Assembly: GCF_017592545.1 (NCBI RefSeq)
Contig: NZ_JAGFOA010000003.1
Coordinates: forward strand, 229,544-293,543
Length of the DNA stretch: 64,000 nt
Source: Microbacterium stercoris
GTDB taxonomy: Bacteria > Actinomycetota > Actinomycetes > Actinomycetales > Microbacteriaceae
Direction: 5' to 3'
The position numbers and the translations under genes were made by a program. Below, in pieces: positions 63,200 through 64,000 of the stretch; positions within the stretch are counted from its first letter, which is position 1; every line of letters starts with the position of its first letter. Under the pieces are notes generated by a model. The model saw only the letters and a program-made list of their open reading frames with translations, was not told where the DNA came from and ran no database searches.

Positions 63200-63594
63200 C
63201 CATCACGGTCGCGGCCATCGCGTTCGTCCGTGCCGACGGACGTGTGCTCACCGTGCGCAAGCGCGGCACCAGCCGCTTTATGCTGCCCGGCGGAAAGCCG
63301 GAGGCGGGCGAGCAGCCGATCGACACCGCGACGCGCGAGATCTTCGAGGAGCTCGGCGTCGACATCGCGCCGAGCGACCTCGAGCTGCTGGGCGTCTTCG
63401 AGTCGCGCGCCGCGAACGAGGCGGGGCACGCGCTGCACGCGACGGTCTTCGTCACGCGTGAGGACGTCGAGCCGATCGCGCAGGCCGAGATCGAGGAGCT
63501 GCGCTGGACGGATCCGCGTGAATCGGAGCCGGATCAGGCACCTCTCAACCAGGAGATCGTCTTCCCTCTCCTGGCGGGTGCCGCGCGCTCGTAG
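63196..63594 (+). CDS. NUDIX hydrolase
   Basis: 132 residues. Nudix box GGKPEAGEQPIDTATREIFE followed by ELGVDI. The GTG overlaps the mqo stop, so translation is coupled. The substrate is unknown; small NUDIX enzymes of this size often clean modified nucleotides. Confidence 0.9.
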   Translation: MTITVAAIAFVRADGRVLTVRKRGTSRFMLPGGKPEAGEQPIDTATREIFEELGVDIAPSDLELLGVFESRAANEAGHALHATVFVTREDVEPIAQAEIEELRWTDPRESEPDQAPLNQEIVFPLLAGAARS

Positions 63595-63603
63595 GCTGTG
63601 AGC

Positions 63604-64000
63604 ATGAGCGAGGTGTTCGAGTTCGACCAGGCGGTCGATCGGATCGGCGAGGAAGCGGCCTTCCTCGCACTCGGCCCGCATGCGCAGGCCGCGCGGTACC
63701 TGGCCGAGGCGCACCGCATGCTGGCGGACGTGCGCACCGTGATGCACCGTCTCGACGCCGGCGGCAACGATCCGATGCTCAAGCCGAGCGCCCAGCGCCG
63801 GATGCGCGCGCTCGCCGTGGACGTCGCCCGCGCTGGCCTCATCGATGCCCGGCAGGTCTCGGTCACGGCAGGCCGGCTCACGACGCAGGTGCTCGCGCCC
63901 GAGGCGATCCGCGGCCGCAACATCAAGGGCGCGCTCGTCGGGCCCCTGCGTGACGGCGTCACCAAGGCCACGACGTGGGGCGTCGAGAAGTGGACCGGAT
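63604..64000 (+). CDS. Hypothetical helical protein (3' end outside window)
   Basis: 132 codons are visible and the frame runs off the right edge. The visible part is mainly helical and charged (AARYLAEAHRMLADVRTVMH, PSAQRRMRALAVDVARAGLI), with no signal peptide or catalytic motif that I recognise. TAGGCT lies exactly 6 bases before the ATG, so a leaderless mRNA is predicted. It starts 9 bases after the NUDIX stop. Confidence 0.7.
   Translation, partial: MSEVFEFDQAVDRIGEEAAFLALGPHAQAARYLAEAHRMLADVRTVMHRLDAGGNDPMLKPSAQRRMRALAVDVARAGLIDARQVSVTAGRLTTQVLAPEAIRGRNIKGALVGPLRDGVTKATTWGVEKWTG

Overview
The window is a 64 kb piece of a high-GC actinobacterial chromosome, most likely a Microbacterium or close relative (Microbacteriaceae). 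I infer this from codon use, many GTG starts, an SRP RNA of actinobacterial type, RamB-type control of a glyoxylate operon, a dnaX-recR ... lysC-asd backbone, and -10 boxes of the form TANNNT placed 6-7 bases before start codons. No plasmid, phage, transposase, integrase or CRISPR feature is visible.

Layout. (1) 1-8.9 kb: a cell-wall protein cut by the left edge, then an amino-sugar locus: GH20 beta-N-acetylhexosaminidase, divergent ROK regulator, ABC importer (binding protein and two permeases, no ATPase), ROK sugar kinase and NagB. Chito-oligosaccharides or GlcNAc would be cleaved, imported, phosphorylated and deaminated to fructose-6-phosphate; NagA is not in the window. (2) 9-17.6 kb: a mixed accessory stretch with small membrane proteins, a GlcD-type flavoprotein, disordered acidic proteins, a FAD/Rieske oxidoreductase, a lipoprotein and a secreted PKD-like protein. 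(3) 17.7-31.6 kb: a RiPP region. It holds two short precursor peptides that both end in GVAIT, a small membrane protein, an ABC exporter, an intramembrane metalloprotease, a putative RiPP-recognition protein, a methyltransferase-aminotransferase fusion with a one-base frame break, an alcohol-dehydrogenase-like protein and a YcaO protein. The set matches daptide clusters, whose C-terminal Thr is decarboxylated, aminated and dimethylated. The YcaO is not part of the daptide core as I know it.

The most striking signal is a 28-bp palindrome (TGACT-N3-AGTC-N4-GACT-N3-AGTCA). It occurs at 17747, 27791 and 30910, each time directly after a TANNNT -10 box. The three sites precede the daptide operon, a three-gene ABC transporter operon and a membrane protein gene. 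The architecture is that of C-boxes, the operators of restriction-modification controller (C) proteins. A small XRE protein with a C-protein-like recognition helix is encoded next to the third site, and no restriction or modification gene is present. I infer a C-protein-type regulator that has been taken over to run a RiPP production and immunity regulon.

(4) 31.7-51 kb: tRNA-Ser(GGA), aceA-aceB with divergent ramB, a MoxR/DUF58/transglutaminase operon, SRP RNA, a MarR-MFS pair, pta-ackA, a HAD phosphatase/mutase with a GH65 phosphorylase, and a sulfurtransferase. Acetate activation (pta-ackA), the glyoxylate shunt and the RamB-type regulator lie within 15 kb. (5) 51-64 kb: dnaX-recR, then a roughly 0.9 kb tandem array of about 103-bp palindromic units, a NUDIX gene and an EamA transporter, all lying between recR and lysC. 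After these come lysC, a GNAT gene, asd, mqo, another NUDIX gene and a partial gene at the right edge.
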